This document shows, piece by piece, positions 23,301 to 37,490 of a DNA stretch of 64,000 bases; within the stretch, counting starts at the first letter, position 1; each line of letters opens with the position of its first letter. Source of the DNA: Macquaria australasica. Its lineage: Eukaryota > Chordata > Actinopteri > Centrarchiformes > Percichthyidae. Made by a program: the position numbers and the translations under genes. The notes below the pieces were generated by a model. That model did no database searches. It was given only the letters and a program-made list of their open reading frames with translations, and was not told the DNA's origin. The DNA is taken from positions 218,501-282,500 of the forward strand of contig SEMN01000018.1 in NCBI GenBank assembly GCA_005408345.1, in the 5' to 3' direction.

Positions 23301-24051
23301 CTCTTCTGCCATTCCTCCTTCTCTCATCTGCCCAAAATCTTTCCATGACCCTGGATGCTGACATAAAACAGCTTGGAAACTGTGTGTTTGGTAGTTTGAA
23401 CCAATAGGTCAAAGACACAATCATGTTTGACAGATGCTTTGAAAACAGGAGCAACAGAAACTTCAGACCTTTTTCTCCATCAAATTCCTCATGCAATTGA
23501 TGTCATGACTCTGATTTCTTCCTTTTCTTTTCCACTACACCGCCTTCCAGTCAGCCAATACTCCCACTATATGCCCTCCTATCAGGAGGTGTAGCTAATT
23601 GTGACCTAAATTTTCATAAGCTTAGTGTGTATGGGTGTGTGTGTGTGCGTGTGTCTGTGTAAAAGGGTGTTTTCAAATACCATAAGCGCGTGTTGACATG
23701 ATGAATAATATTTTCCAGAACAATGTTAATCCTCATTCCCTAGATACAACAAAATACAAACTCCCAAAAGATCTGCTGGGATGGAAACGGTGGAAAAATT
23801 GAGAGATACTGCACACAAAGCCAAGAGGAAGGTGTAACATAGCAAAGATGAAGAAAATAAAATATCTCCTTCAGTTCAGGGCCGTAGCTACTACTGAGGA
23901 CATTGAGGTCAAGTCCTCTGTATTTTCTCTCAGTTCCTTTTTAAACCTAGAATGAGTTTACATTCTACAATGAAAAACACACACATGCTCGGTATTTTAA
24001 AAGCTTATTACACTATTTTGAGACTCAATATATTTAGTAATTTAATAGTTT

Positions 24052-24410
24052 GACATTTGGAGAAATATTAGTGTTTGCTTTCATGCCATAGTTAGACGAA
24101 AGTGTGCGGTAACGTTAAATATGTAGCTGGAGACAGCAGTCTGTTAGCTTAGCTTAGCACAAAGACTGGAAACAGGGGGAAACAGCTAGCCTCCAGGAAG
24201 TTACTGTGACTGGCCAAGATATAGTCCAGCACATAACTCCAGAACGTGTCGTTTTACACTTTGCTTTTAGCGTCAACATATTAATTATTCTGTTTTAGAG
24301 GTGCTGGTAGGCAGATTGTGTTACCTTTGGACAGAGCCAGGCTAGCCGTTTCCTCTGTTTCCAGTCTTTATGCTAACCTACGCTAAGTAGCTGCTGGCAG
24401 TCGCTTTATA
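24052..24410. mobile_element. palindromic dispersed repeat, family B copy 1
   Basis: The left arm (24127-24191) contains gttagcttagcttagcac, then aagactggaaacaggggg and aacagctagcc. The right arm (24339-24400) is its imperfect reverse complement: ggctagccgtttcc, then tgtttccagtctttatgcta. A second copy with one arm and a related left flank lies at 37491-37720. This gttagcttagcttagca motif is very common in teleost noncoding DNA. The element is non-coding. Confidence 0.75.
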
Positions 24411-25506
24411 TGTACAATGCAGACATGAGAAAATAATACACATTCAAATACAGCATTTAGGATTTCATATTATAAAATAAAATGCAAAGCTTTACTTTAT
24501 GGGTTAGAATTTCTCAAAACATTTCTGGAAAGTTGTTCTAGTTCGAGTCCATTTTATGCTGATTTTCAGAGGAGCTAAATCAATAAATAAAACATTTTAA
24601 AAAATCCAAATAATAAAAATAAAAATTAGAGAATTCTTTTTGGTTTCTGGCTGGGGTTGATGGTGGGAATTGGATTCATGACCTCAGTATTTCTAAAATC
24701 CTGACTACAGCCCTGCTTCAGTTGCTTGACATGCACGCTAACAGCCTGTGTGTACTATATACTGTATATGTGGGGTTCAGGAAACATAAACACTGTAGTC
24801 ACCACCAATGCACCTACAGTATGGGTGGTTTACTGTAACTCTTCAATAATGCATGTGACACGCTTTCCAACGATGCTAACTCCTCTGATGTTGTTATTGT
24901 TAATGAGGTGTTCACTTCAGAGGTAAGCTGCACAACAGAAGCTTTGTAACACAGCTAACAGTTCCCGTAATTACACACGGATCCATCATCTCTGCAGAGT
25001 AATTGTTGCTTTATTGCTGCCAGGAAGAGGCCTGTTTAGTCTTTAAAGTAGAAACGTGTACCTGCCACTGATTCCTCTATTCAATATTACAGGTCAAAAG
25101 CTAGTTAAGGCCACAGTTTAAAAAGAGTTCAGTTTTTGGCATGTAACCTGGTGCCACTTTGCCAAACTGTCTCCATCAAAGGCTATTGTACAGGTCTGAA
25201 AAGGCAGAGTGCCAAATAATTGGTCAGATACTTTCAGTATTTATGGTGCCTGTCTCTGACTCAAAGAAGCACACAGAGTAATAGTTGTAATGGCTGTAAT
25301 ATATTAAAAACACACACGCAGGCGCATGCACGTACACAGCAGTACGTTATTGACTTTCATCGATCCTCAGCGCTTTCGTTCTTGTCTTTAGGATGTAAAT
25401 CTCAGTCTATCTTTTAGTTATATCGCAGGAGTGAAGAGGTCAACCCCCAATCTCCCATCATTATACCTCCTCAACCTTGCCCTCAACAGAAAGAGCCTGA
25501 TGATGT

Positions 25507-25507
<1 letters not shown>

Positions 25508-25564
<57 letters not shown>
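25508..25564. repeat. (AC)n microsatellite, 28 units
   Basis: A pure AC array in the 6-kb ntrk2 intron. Confidence 0.97.
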
Positions 25565-25566
<2 letters not shown>

Positions 25567-26225
25567 GGTTCCATAATTTACTGCAACACAAGGCCGAAGC
25601 CTGGAGAAGCTTTTATTACTTGCCAATAATCATAATGTCATGTTGATGGACCAGGTCAATATCCTCATGTGCTCTCTATCTGTCTATTTGACTGTTGCTC
25701 TCTCTCCGTCTCCTTCTGTCCTCCTCATGTTTCTCTTTTTTTCTATTTCTGTTTCTCCTTCCCGCTTTCTTTGACCACTTTCTCTTTGTTGAATTTGTTG
25801 CGTATACATGTTGTGCGGTTAGATAAATCGAGGCAGGTCACCCTCAGGAAAAAAAATACTTCTACCTGTAGTGGCTCACAGACTCTTGTATGTTTTGCTA
25901 CCTTTGGGCTCTGGTAATGTATGTGTATGTATGAGTCACACATGGACGTCTCGAATTTTTGAATGGATTTGTGCCTAACATTATGCTGGTGCGCACTTGC
26001 ACATAAATGGCCTTTCGATTTCCTGCTTCTCGCTCAGAATTGACAGCTTATCATCGGCAGCTCCAAGGTCACTGCCATGACAGCAGAAAATATGTTGCCA
26101 TGGTAACTTCCGTGTATCACACAAGTACAGTTGAACTTGAATACTCGGCAGTGTAGCTCATCATGGATTTATTAACATTTTTAACATTTGGGTACAGATT
26201 AAAGATAACTGAGATTCTTACTTAC

Positions 26226-26414
26226 ACGTGTCAGTTTTGAGCAGGCTGTTTGTGCTCCTGAAGTACTGAGGGTTTTCTATCACGGGGATCTTGGTCATGC
26301 CGATGATCACCGCGTCAGGGCCCATCTCTGAGGAGGAAGGAGTGTTGCTGCCATTGGAGACGTGGTGAAGAGGAGAGGCCGAGTCATCATCGTTACTGAT
26401 CACTGATGATGGTC
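26226..26414 (-). CDS. ntrk2: TrkB cytoplasmic juxtamembrane exon with the NPQY adaptor site
   Basis: An exon of 189 nt, phase 1 to 1, so it can be skipped or duplicated without breaking frame. It encodes PSSVISNDDDSASPLHHVSN and later GPDAVIIGMTKIPVIENPQY, ending at KTDT. IENPQY is the NPxY motif that binds Shc and FRS2 adaptors in Trk receptors. The sequence matches TrkB (SVISNDDDSASPLHHISNG) and not TrkC (AVISGEEDSASPLHHINHG). The acceptor is gctctctctgctctctcag and the donor CGT|gtaagtaag, both strong. The candidate exon at 41809-41895 looks like a diverged copy of its 5' half. Confidence 0.97.
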
Positions 26415-29400
26415 CTGAGAGAGCAGAGAGAGTGGGGATGAGCACTGCTGAGCTCAGCTGGTTTATCTTATCTTTACAATAATCGAGAAAGGTCTTTGAT
26501 GTGAGATGGAAAAACATTTCAGCGCACATGCCAGCCATGTTAATAGTATAAGGACTGAAGGGAAATAATTAAGTTGTTAAGGTGTTATTAGCATAGATTG
26601 AGGAGATGAGATCATAAAGTGGGGAGGTTAGGATGTTATTATTGATCACAATAGACATCTAAGAGAAGGAGAGACATCAGTTACATTTCATAGCATTAAT
26701 TCTTTGATCACTGTCAGAGCCGTTTCTCAGGTTAGAAATGAGAAATCTCAACACAGTCAAATTTGTTGCTACCATCATAAAGAGCTCCTGCATTCTTTGC
26801 AAGTTATTATCCAGTTTTGTTTTGTTTTACTTTAACTTTGTCTTGAGCAGTAGAGCACACCTTCCCTGAGGATTTGAGTGCGTAAGCTAATGAAATGGCA
26901 AAGAGACTCATTACAAGGCTCCAAATGTGATCATAGAACTAGAGTTACAATTTCTTACCATCAATTTATTTGACACAGGCTTCACCCGTAAAAAGGGCTC
27001 TAAAGAGTTAAGGGATCAGTATGCCTGGAGCAGTGTTTGTCGGATGGTTGAGCAACATCTGAAAACACCCTATCCACACTCCTTTCCGACATTGGAATAT
27101 GTGGGAATTTATGTAACTTTCCAAATCCGACAAGCACGTCTACTTGACACAGCAATTGGCCAGGTGTGTCTTCAGACAGCTACTTCTGTCACTTATCTTA
27201 CATAAACTGAGCGTAACACCACTGGCCTTTGAGAAAAGATTGTCCGAAAGTGTACGCCATTATCCCCATTTGAACGATTATTGAGTCCCTCTCTACGACG
27301 GCAGGGTTTTCCCCCAGCCTTTGACTGTGGACGTTCAGAACAGCTATAAACACTTTTGCCATCAGACATGCTTGGATGACATGTCATACAAACTAGTGTG
27401 TTTCGAGCATACCCCAGCCTTTATGAGCCTTTGCCTGTGATCACAGCACTAGAGTTACAGTTTGTAACTATTGGGCCACATTCAGACCAACTTTAGCACT
27501 AATTCTTGAATGAATGAGGTCACTCAATGATACAAACGGCAAAAAAAATGCAATGCAATATCATCCGACAAGGCACCAAATTGGCCAATCAAATACTTGG
27601 AAGTGGACATTCCTGGTAGATTAATTTGTAACGTGAATGTCGTATTTCTACTGTTTCCCTGGTGATTGTTGTGACGAAAGATAAAACAGTTGTAAAATCC
27701 TTCCTCAGAGTAGCCTAGAATAAACCGCTGTGCAGTGTTGTTAGTGCTCATAAGCCTTCAGACTCATCTGATGCCCAAACTGGACTCCCTGGATTATATT
27801 TCATTATCTCACCCGTACTTTACAAAACAAGCAACCCACCAACGCAGCCCCTTGCATTTTGTTAATGCAGGGCTGTTTTTGTTCGCCCACTTATTGTATT
27901 TCAGACAGGCTTCTTCCTCAAACAAAGCCTGGTGACTACACCTCCTACCACGACACTGACATGAGTAAGTAGTCACGTCAGGACTGACCTGCCATGCGCA
28001 CCTGTCCCTCTTGCAAAACTGAGGTAGGGGGAGGTAGATTCTTGTGCTGCTCCATTACACTGGCTAATACATACAGGTGTAATGTGCAGCAGCACTGTAA
28101 GTCAGAAGAGGACCAATTGCATCTGACAAAGTTAGACTATGTTACTGTTTTGAGGAAAGGTGGATGAGGAGAATCTAGGTAGCAGCTCCCACTGTGTTGA
28201 CTTGGGTCATCTTGTTTAGATGAGCACAAATTTGCAAATTTCCATGAGTGGAAAATGAGCCCGTTAAGAGTCCCATCAGAGGGCCAAGCCTGTAGCACTA
28301 GGTACTTTGTCATCTGTGGTTGTTTTCATGTTTGACTGCTGGGTTATTTTTTAGGTCAGGCTCTGCAGCATTTAATGATGAAGTCAAGGAAAGAGAGAGA
28401 TGAAAGTGTATTTCTACAAAGCTGGAGGGTAACCTAGGGAATTAATGTATTCCTTCAAAAAGACAAATGCCAGTAATCTAGGAACCTGGTGGAGTAAAAA
28501 CCAAGAAGTAAGAAATCCAGATTCAGGGCTTTCAGTTGTTGTACAGCTATTATCTGGTGAAAATATCCCCAGAGAATAAGCTTTTCTATATCAAAACTCA
28601 GAATTGTGTCACTCTCTCAGTCCAAGTTAGAAAACACTGGATATTAAAATTCATGTTTCATACAAGAGACTTTTTTGAAAGCACAAATTCAGTAACAACA
28701 TGGAGCAAGACACTACAAACAGACGAGAGGTGGGATGGCATGAGTCAGTCACTGAGCCCAACCCTTTAATCGAAAAATGGTTTGTTTTGGCAACAGAACG
28801 GAGGTGTTATTAGTTTCTAATTAAGACAGTGAAAACAATCCATGATGCTGATTCCATGTTCACAAGTTTGTCAGTAACGGCACTCCTTCATGACACTGCT
28901 GCTAATTTTCTGTGTCTTTAGGTTGACTGCCAAAGCAAACAATATCAGCTTTATTTTTTTCTCGCACACACTGTATAGTGTTGTATCACCAAATAGCAGC
29001 TACATTTACAAGTGCATACAGGCACACATCGATGCCAACTCCCTCTCACATATGGACAAACACACACAGAGACACAGAAATAAAGCTACTAAACACTTTA
29101 CAACATTATTGTGTAGGTTTCACCTTTAACCCTTAACTGTAACCTCACCTCTCTCTGCTTAATACTTACAACCTTAAAGGATATGTTCACATTGTTTCAA
29201 GTATGTCTTAAAACAATATCCACATGCCCATATATTGAAGCATTACTGGTCGCTGTAATTGTTCCTCCTGGTCATACTGGCCAGTGTTGGACTTTAACAC
29301 AGGAGACAGCTGGTCGTTTCCCTCCGCAAGTCAATATAGTTTTTCTAAGTATAACCACGATCCTTCCATAACCTTAACCTTAACTACACGTTTATTATTG

Positions 29401-32097
29401 TAACCATGACAACAAAGCTCCCCTAACCTTAACTAAGTACTTTTTGTCCCCCTAACCAAACCTTATAGTGTTGTCAAATCATAAAACGGATGTATTTTTC
29501 ATCATTGGTTTGTCGAAGTTTTGGAAGGCGCAAGACAAGTGATGTTGTCTGATCGGAGCGTCAGATCAGAAAACGCTTGTATGTGTCGTTCTAGAGGCCT
29601 TGGACAAACTAGGACCGTTTTTTGTTTGGCAAATTATACAACTGTGGGGAAAAAAACAACAACTTTGTGTTTCTGTGTATAAGAGTAAGAGTGTATGTGT
29701 ATGTGCTTCTGCCCTGATTGCGAACAAGCTCACAAGGTTACAAAGAAGAGAAAAACTGGTGACATTTTACTACGACTACGGCTTTTTTACTCCATTTATT
29801 TCTTGTTTTTTTTTTATCAATTATAAACCACATACAGGTCTGTAATTTTGCAGATCTGTCATCCTGATGTCATTTGAAATTACTCTCAGCAGATGATAAA
29901 ATCACAGGAAAAAAGCTAATGCTAATGCACAAAATAACTTAATGATAACCGGCAATGCTTGTAAATGATCTTAATCACTCAGGTACATGGAGGGGTTAGC
30001 AAGTTACTACTTTTCAGTGCATTGTCCTGCAAGTACTGTAATAAAAGCTTATGAGTGATTGTCTATTTCATGCTTCTAACACTGTAATATCATCTTATTT
30101 ATGCATTCTTCTCTGATTAAGGGGTGTGTGCATATGTGTGTGAGTGTGTATAAGGCTCTCTTAAAGAGCATGATTGGATGCTTCCATCTAGTCTTGGTCT
30201 TTCATCAGCTCTTCATCGTGTGTCATTGGAAGAAAAATAACACCAGAGACAAGTTAGAGCATGGCTCTCAGCATAGACAGGGAAGCATTATTCAGAATTA
30301 CACACAAATACACACTGACACACACACACAGGGAGTGAACGTGAAGCACAGACCTCTAGACCTCTTGAAGACACGAGCATAAGCCTGCGAACATTGTATT
30401 ATGAGTTGAGATTGATTTCCCATGAGGACAAAATACAGTAGATGTATTCCCTCTCATGTGGTCGGTTCTGATGAATTATAACACTGGTTGACATCGTTCA
30501 TTTCCTCTGTCCCTGGCCTCATATCAGGCTCTAGTGCTGCTGACAGGGCTTGATTGAGAGGGAGAAACTGAGAGAGTTTGTTTGTATGTGAGGTTGTGTG
30601 TGTGTGTGTGTGTGTGTTAGTGACTCATGTGAGGATTGAAAAGTCCTCGAGAAAGAAAAGGAATGAGAGCAAGAGCACAATAGTTTGTTTTTTTATGTGC
30701 GGAGATGTGCACGTTTATACATGGTGTAAATGTGCGTGTGTGTGTGTGTGCATGTATATGTGTATTGGCAGCATCTCTCTGTGTCAAGGATCAGACTTGT
30801 ATGCTAATGTTTCAATAAATGGACCCCAAAGAGTGAGGACGGGGGAGCCAAAGTTGAATAACAAACAAAGTTCTGGGGTGAATTAAAAAATATTCTTAAA
30901 CTGTTTGCTTTGGACCAGATGCTATTTATTTAATGCTAATTTTCTGATATAACTCTCAGCTGTGCCTCATTTTTTACACATTACTAATAATTGCTGCCTA
31001 ATGAAAACCATGTCAGCCCCTCTTCAAAATGTCAGTGTCATGCTTATAACAAAACTAAATTATTATTATTAGTAGTAGCATTAGTCGCTATAGTAGTAGC
31101 AGTAGTAGTATGTAGATTTTTTTGTTTGCTTTTGTTTTATTACCTTCTTCATTTATGTTGTGTATTTTTTTGGGGGGGAAGAGTTAAAAAGGAAACAAAT
31201 CCTAAATGCTGTAAGAGTAGCTTTTTGTTTCCCCTCAAACTGAGATCTAAACTGTATCGGCTACTATTACGGTTACTAAATGGGAGGCAGCCATTTTGCA
31301 TTGTTACAGCTGACGACCCTACACAACGGGCTGCATTCAAGAAATGAAGCTGATAGTTTTTGGCTGTTCAAGTTGTCTTATTTCTTGCGTTTTGTACCAC
31401 TCTGAGTTCAACTCAACGTAACAAAGGGAAGAAACAAACATGACGTGCACACGAGAGCGCAGGTTATTGTCTGTCAGTATGTGTGTGTGTGTGTGTTTGT
31501 GTTGGGAGGGGCTGAAGATCATTAACACAGAGAGGTCCCAGGGTCAGATCGTTATAAATACCGTTAAGCCGAGGGGCAACAAGAGCCTGCGTGCATGTGT
31601 GTGTGTGTGTGTATGAGAAAGAGAGGTGGCAGAGGGCCCACAGGGAGCGACTTGGTAAAAGGGGGGATGAAAAGATGCAGAGCTGGGAGGTGGAGGGAGG
31701 AAGAGAGAGATGGACAGGAGAGGTGAAGGTATAAGTGGGGTCAGGTCACGACCCAACACTGTTAATAGACATGGAACCGATGTTTAAACTGGTGGAGACT
31801 GGAGCTCCTCGCAGTCTGGTTGAGAGAAGCCCGGGTTAACAGTCAATAAAACACATTGCCTTGCTTTCAAAGTTCAGGTCATGGCTGAGAGGTGGGTGGC
31901 AGGCAGGAGGCTGAGCATTAAAAATGTCAGTTATGTCATTGTTTTCAAGTCTATTTGTCTTTTTGATAACAGTGTTGTGATCATTAGCTGTTTGAAACGT
32001 CAGTGGAGTGGAATGAATGTGGTGAATTTACTATAAATTGTAGATTTTGTGGGGAAAACATTCTAGTTAATTACACTTTGTGTCTTATTTCGTCTCG

Positions 32098-32525
32098 CAT
32101 ATTTACTGTTGTGGTTCACCCTCACCGCTGTTTTAGGTCGCAGCAGGCAGCTGTTTTCAGAGAAAAAGCTCTAAAAGCTCATTATACACTACTTGCTCAG
32201 CACCAAATGGCAAACAGACAAAGTTAGCAACTAGCTGATGGACATAGTGGAGCAGCTAAAGAGCCAGGTAATTCCCTCAGGAGTTGGTGGAGACTAAAAA
32301 CAGAGCTAAAAGAGTGTGAATATTGGACTTACATTCACCAGCTGGCCAGAAACATGACTCCAAATGAAAGATAATGTTGCTCAGTAAGCGCCGGATGTGT
32401 TAAGAAGCAACTGTTTGCTAACATGTTCGCCATATCAACATAAAATGTGACGACATGTCAAAGTTGTGTTCACAACTTGTTTCTGCTGCCCCCAAGCGGC
32501 CCAAAAAAATCAGTCATTGCAGTTT
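32098..32525 (+). repeat. dispersed repeat, family C copy 1
   Basis: This matches 58140-58522 in the same orientation over roughly 400 bases. Shared landmarks are ggttcac, gcagcagg(c)agctgtttt, acagacaaagttagc, aactagctg, aagagccag, ggagttggtggaga, acatgact and the end tgcccccaagtggcc / tgcccccaagcggcc followed by aaaaaaatc. It is non-coding and divergent. It is probably a teleost non-autonomous element of unknown class. Confidence 0.75.
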
Positions 32526-34211
32526 TAAGTTGAAACATTTTCAACACGTGCAGACGCATCTTCAGCTGAATTTGTGCCACGCAAGACGAATTTGCACCCA
32601 CATACATCTTTGCCACTTTGCATTGGCCTTTAATGAAATTGCACCACCTCTAAAATTCACTTTTAATTCGGTTTTAACACACCTTTAGTGATGCTGCCGT
32701 GTTCAGAGGATCTGTGCTTGGTGGGTGCAATGTTACTATTACCAATAGGAATGACAACCAAAACTGTGAAAATAAGATCCAAGTTGCATGAAACTGGAAT
32801 TTCCCCTTAGGTATCTTGAAAGCATGAAAATACTCACCACTTGCTTCACAAATTTCTTTGAATTTTGATGAAACAGCACCATTTGAACGAGCCATTCAAG
32901 AACTGCCTCTACTGTAGGTGTGATTCTTGATCAGGTTTGTGTACCGCTACAAATGGCCCAGTGTCTGGTTGAACAGCTGTTTCTGTCAAGGGAGGATGGG
33001 CAACACTGCCACCCAATCAGAGTACAGCTTATGAATAATGACATTGTTAAATTAATGACCTCTAGTCTGAACGGCCTGCTTCATTAGAGGTTTATGTTGA
33101 GTGCTGAGAATTAGACGCATGGTGAAACCGAGCAGATGTATTTCGTCGACATACAGTAGTTATACAACCTTGTCAAGAAAGTAGGAAACTCCCTCCACTC
33201 TGAATGTCAAGGGGATAATAGAAACGCTATAGAAGCGCTGTAGTGTAAAAAACAGGTGTTGACATTTTTGTACACCCGTCTTGTTGCTACAGTGTTTCTA
33301 ACTTATAGAGGAGAAATGCAGCTGATACTCGTCCCACTATTTGCCAGCAGGACGTACTGTAGCAGGGAATTAAATCAACTGTAATTCAGCCAAAATGCAA
33401 CCCTGACACATTCTGCAGAAATACTGAGATTTGGGATCTGGAGTGCAGCACGAGTGTTATGGCAGGAGCCTACACTGGAGCTGAGTTAAAACAATGACTG
33501 CGAGTGACTGTATTGATCCCCTTTTAGGCTCTCTGGGTACACCTCAGACAAACTGAAGCCATTTACTGCTGCACGTTGCCCAGGGCGATGGATGTAGAGA
33601 GGCTTTTATGGGATATAAGGACATCAGGGCCTGTCAGTCAGTCTGTTAAAACAGCTCGGTTGTCTTGTGCCCAGAGAGGAACAGCGAGAACAGTTGTTAG
33701 CAGATAATAGTGGATTTCATGATTTGAGATTACTTTATTGGCGGTAGTCAGTGATGTCAGAGTGCAAGATTGGTTGAAATATGGGGTTCAGAAACACTTC
33801 AGAGGTGTTGATGGACAACCTAGATATCAGGTACAAGTTGAGTGTTCAGCTCTTGCTTGTTCTGTATAGCTGTAGCTGTTTTACTGCAACCATCTTGGCT
33901 CTAGCTGCTGACTGAATATCAAGTACCAGAGCAGAAACTGATCTTTTTTGAGATATTCTCCAACAATTCCACAGGCATAAATCCAGAAACTTTGGCTGCC
34001 GGACAATATTTTTGCCTTTTGATGAAGAAAAACTGACTGCAAATCAAAAGGGCAAGGAATTTCTTCATGTAAAGTCACTAATTCTGCCTCCTTCTGATGT
34101 TTTATCCAAGCAGTCAGTGGAGCAGTCGCTCCATGGCTTCAGGGCAAAGACAGGACTGCTGCCACTGTCGACCCCTAAGGTCTCAGTGACCCCTAAAACC
34201 CATCACAATAT

Positions 34212-34245
<34 letters not shown>

Positions 34246-35506
34246 CCACACTCACAGATGACTGGTAACATGAACCCCGTGGTCTCTAAACTGTGCTGTC
34301 AACCCGCTGAACACAGGAAGTAATCTATCGATCCAGGAGGAAGAGGGGTGCAGGGGAGAGGCAGAGGAGGAGAGACAGCAGAAAGGAAGGGAAGAGTTAA
34401 AGAGAAATTAAATAGCTGCAGAGTCGCTGAGTGGCTGGTTGACAGACAGAGGGATAAATAGAGGACAAAAAAAATTAGGATTATTTTTCTGACGATCAAC
34501 CAATCGATCAACCATTTCAGCTCTAGTTGTAAGTTTTGCCTCATCACTGTATAGAGCGTTTATGTTTCATTGCAGGGACAGATGGCGGCTTATGATTGTA
34601 AATAGCTCTGAAATAAATGTCTAATTTTGAGTCCAAATTGGGTCCCTGCCATGCCAAACAAGAAAGAAAGAAAGATGACATTGGCAAAGGTATACATAAA
34701 ACATCAAACCATGGAAATACATACACAGAGTAGATAGTATGAGGCATGGATAGAGGGAGAAAGGCTAACAAAGAAGAAAGGACAGAGAATAAGAGGGATG
34801 GACACAGTAGATGGGTAGAATTTCCTCTACACTGCAGTTAGGTAAATGTCCGTATGAATCTGCCTGTACCAGCCAAAAGTCCTCCTCCTCTTTGGCCCTA
34901 ATGCAGAGGCCTATCACATTCCCCTTTTCACTGTACCAACCACTGGTAAAAATAGACATTTCCTCTTCTCTCTCTGTGTTCCTGCGTCTGCCTCGCGTCG
35001 TGTATCTCCTTTCTCATCTCCATGCAAGTGTCTACCACCATCTTTCGTCATCCTTGGGTTTTTTTTTCCCCACATGCTCCTCTCTTCCCTTTCTCTCTTT
35101 CTTCCTTGTAGCCCCCTCAAGTTTGATCTTTTCTATTTTTAATATTCAGCCCACATTCACCTTCTCATATGACTCACTGGAAGACCAATTCCTCCTACTT
35201 AAAGCACGCCGAGGTGGTCAGAGATGTGAAAATGAAGAAGCAGGCAAGGAAGTGACAGTGAAAGAAATTCAAGTGAGAAAAAGGACTGTGTGTTGCTGTG
35301 TTTCCAGTTCTGTAATATCAGGCCATCACAGCATGGACAATCTTCAAATAATAATTAAATACCAAAATGAAAAGACTTTTATAAAGCTGAATCTTTTTCA
35401 TCTTATATTACCAAACTCATATTTAACCTGCAACTTAAATTAATGATAAATAATCAATACATCTTACTAAACCTCAAATCATAATATTCTCAATCTATCC
35501 AACATG

Positions 35507-35985
35507 CTGTGGTGGAAAGACACAAAGTACATTTACTTACTTAAGTACAAATTTGACGTACTTCACTATTTCCATATTATGCCACTTTATACTTTTGACT
35601 CCACCACATTTATTTGACAGCTACAGTGTCTTTGCAGATTAAGATTTTTCATACAAAACGTGATGATTTTATAAAATATGACACATTGTTACAGATTTAA
35701 CTACCTATTTTTACTCTGACTTCGAGTTTGGCCCCTCGGAACAATAAAAACTATACAACTATAAAAACTTTTCCCTTCTGAGGTGACAAATTGTACAAAC
35801 TGGTACAAATTGTACCATCTTAACACTATTTCTGCATTGAGTACTGTTACTATTGATATTTTAAGTACATTTTGCTAATATTACTTACATTCCTTTACTA
35901 GAGTAACATTTTCTGTGCATGACCTTTAGTATTGTTACTTTTACTTGAGTAAAGGATCTGAATAAGTCCTCCACCACTGCTCTAA
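35507..35985 (+). repeat. dispersed repeat with terminal inverted ends, family D copy 1
   Basis: It begins ctgtggtggaaagacac and ends cctccaccactgctc, so its termini are inverted (ggtgga / tccacc). Internally it is rich in taagtac, gtacttt and acttgagtaaa. Copy 2 at 51172-51712 has the same order of landmarks (cagtggtgggaag ... tcatccatcactgc). The pattern fits a MITE-like fish element. Confidence 0.75.
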
Positions 35986-37490
35986 ACCCATCAAACCCTT
36001 AGAGTTCAAGCCAAACCCATTCCACTATATTAATACTAAATTCCATGAATATTAAAAAAAAGGTTTGTATTGTAATGACAGTTGGAGCTCGTCACTGACA
36101 GTAACACTCCTCAAGTGTTGAAAATCCTTACAGTCATGCGGTTAAAAAGGAAAAGCCTTGATGATTTCAAACATTATTGCTGCCTTCAGTTAAGAGATGG
36201 ACAGAGTCAAAGCGAAACGGGAGGAAAAGATGATTTACAGAAAGGAGGAAGTACAATGAAATAGGATTTGGATGTGGCATTGATTTTAAAGCCAGAATGG
36301 TCACAGATATATTCGGTTTCATTTATTGTGTCAGACTGAGCCTTTTGTACTGATAAATAAAGGAGCGCTCAGTACAAAATATGCAGTGACACACAGACGC
36401 ACACCTAAAAGCTCTTGCGCTTTCAGATGAAAAAGACACATTTACACACGAGGGACACCAATAAATGATTTATTTTATTGAAAGAAAAAAAAACCCTGTC
36501 TTTCTTCTGAAGAAGGAAATATCTTTTTCAAATGAACCTTTTAAGCAATTATACAGAACAGCCTCTTGAACGCAGCTATAATGCCACAATACACAATTTA
36601 TGTAAGAGGATCATGGCCAAAAAGTCCTTGTTCCTCCAGCTATTTTTTTTTCTGTTCAGCTTTGCCTTTATGCTGAATATGACACAACTTATAACAACTT
36701 CAGACATCTTTGTTGTATCCTGACCCTGGAGAGGTATAAATGTCGTCATTGTGCAATTACTTAAATGTATTGTTTCTTTAAATGGAGGCTGTAGGGACTG
36801 TGCTGCAGTTAGGGGACATACCATTGCTGATGGAGACACATGAAAAATGAGGTATGGTAATGTCTGTCACAAACACATGAAGGTAAAACAGGCACTTGAT
36901 AACAGTTCAGTTATAAAACAATAATACTGTGTATCAGAATGTACAAAGGAAATAAAAAGGACAAATAAAATAAAGATAAAACATAAGATAACGTTTACTT
37001 CCAGTTCAAAACCTGTTATAGTATACTGTCATATTTCCCAGTGTTAGCATTTTCTCAATTTTTAGCTCAAACATCTTCAAAACATTTCCAATAAAATCTA
37101 AATTATGCAATTTACAATGGTCAAACATAAAATATGTACAATTATGTGCAAATAAAGTCTAAGGAATTGAACCCTAAAATGAGCCTAGCATCCTGTTATT
37201 ATAGGAACTGTAAGAGTTTACAGGGCAATAACTTATAGCTTCTGAACGGCATTGTACTCTATTCTGTTTAATCGTACAGAGGAACCTTAGTTATACAAAT
37301 CCCAAGTTGAAAAATACAAATTGCCTGAAATATTGAGCTCGTTGAAACACAAGAAAATATTGGACCAAAGTTAGTTCAAACAATGGACCAAATATTTCTC
37401 ATATCGCTCCCAGTGGAACAAAACCTGGTTTAAGATAAATGTAAATCACACTTGTTTTTGTTCCCTTTTTTAAAAAAAAAAGAAAAGTTT

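Larger units (their letters stand above)
20271..26225 (-). other. ntrk2 intron, 6 kb
   Basis: A GT-AG intron with donor gtaagt. It contains a dense microsatellite cluster (CA, two GA arrays and GT, 21114-21551), a degenerate pyrimidine-rich repeated tract (22735-23300), a palindromic dispersed repeat (24052-24410) and a 57-base AC array (25508-25564). No additional exon was recognised. Confidence 0.85.

Noticed and set aside
29101..29460. ccttaaccttaac and cccctaacctt motifs, considered as interstitial telomeric repeats
   Set aside because: The units are irregular and not TTAGGG/CCCTAA in tandem; they read as ordinary AC/T-rich sequence.
34811..35443. 210-codon open frame on the plus strand, the longest single frame after the Trk exons
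   Set aside because: It runs through pyrimidine-rich sequence (SSLSVF, FFPTCSSLPFLSFF) with no recognisable fold and no splice or homology support.
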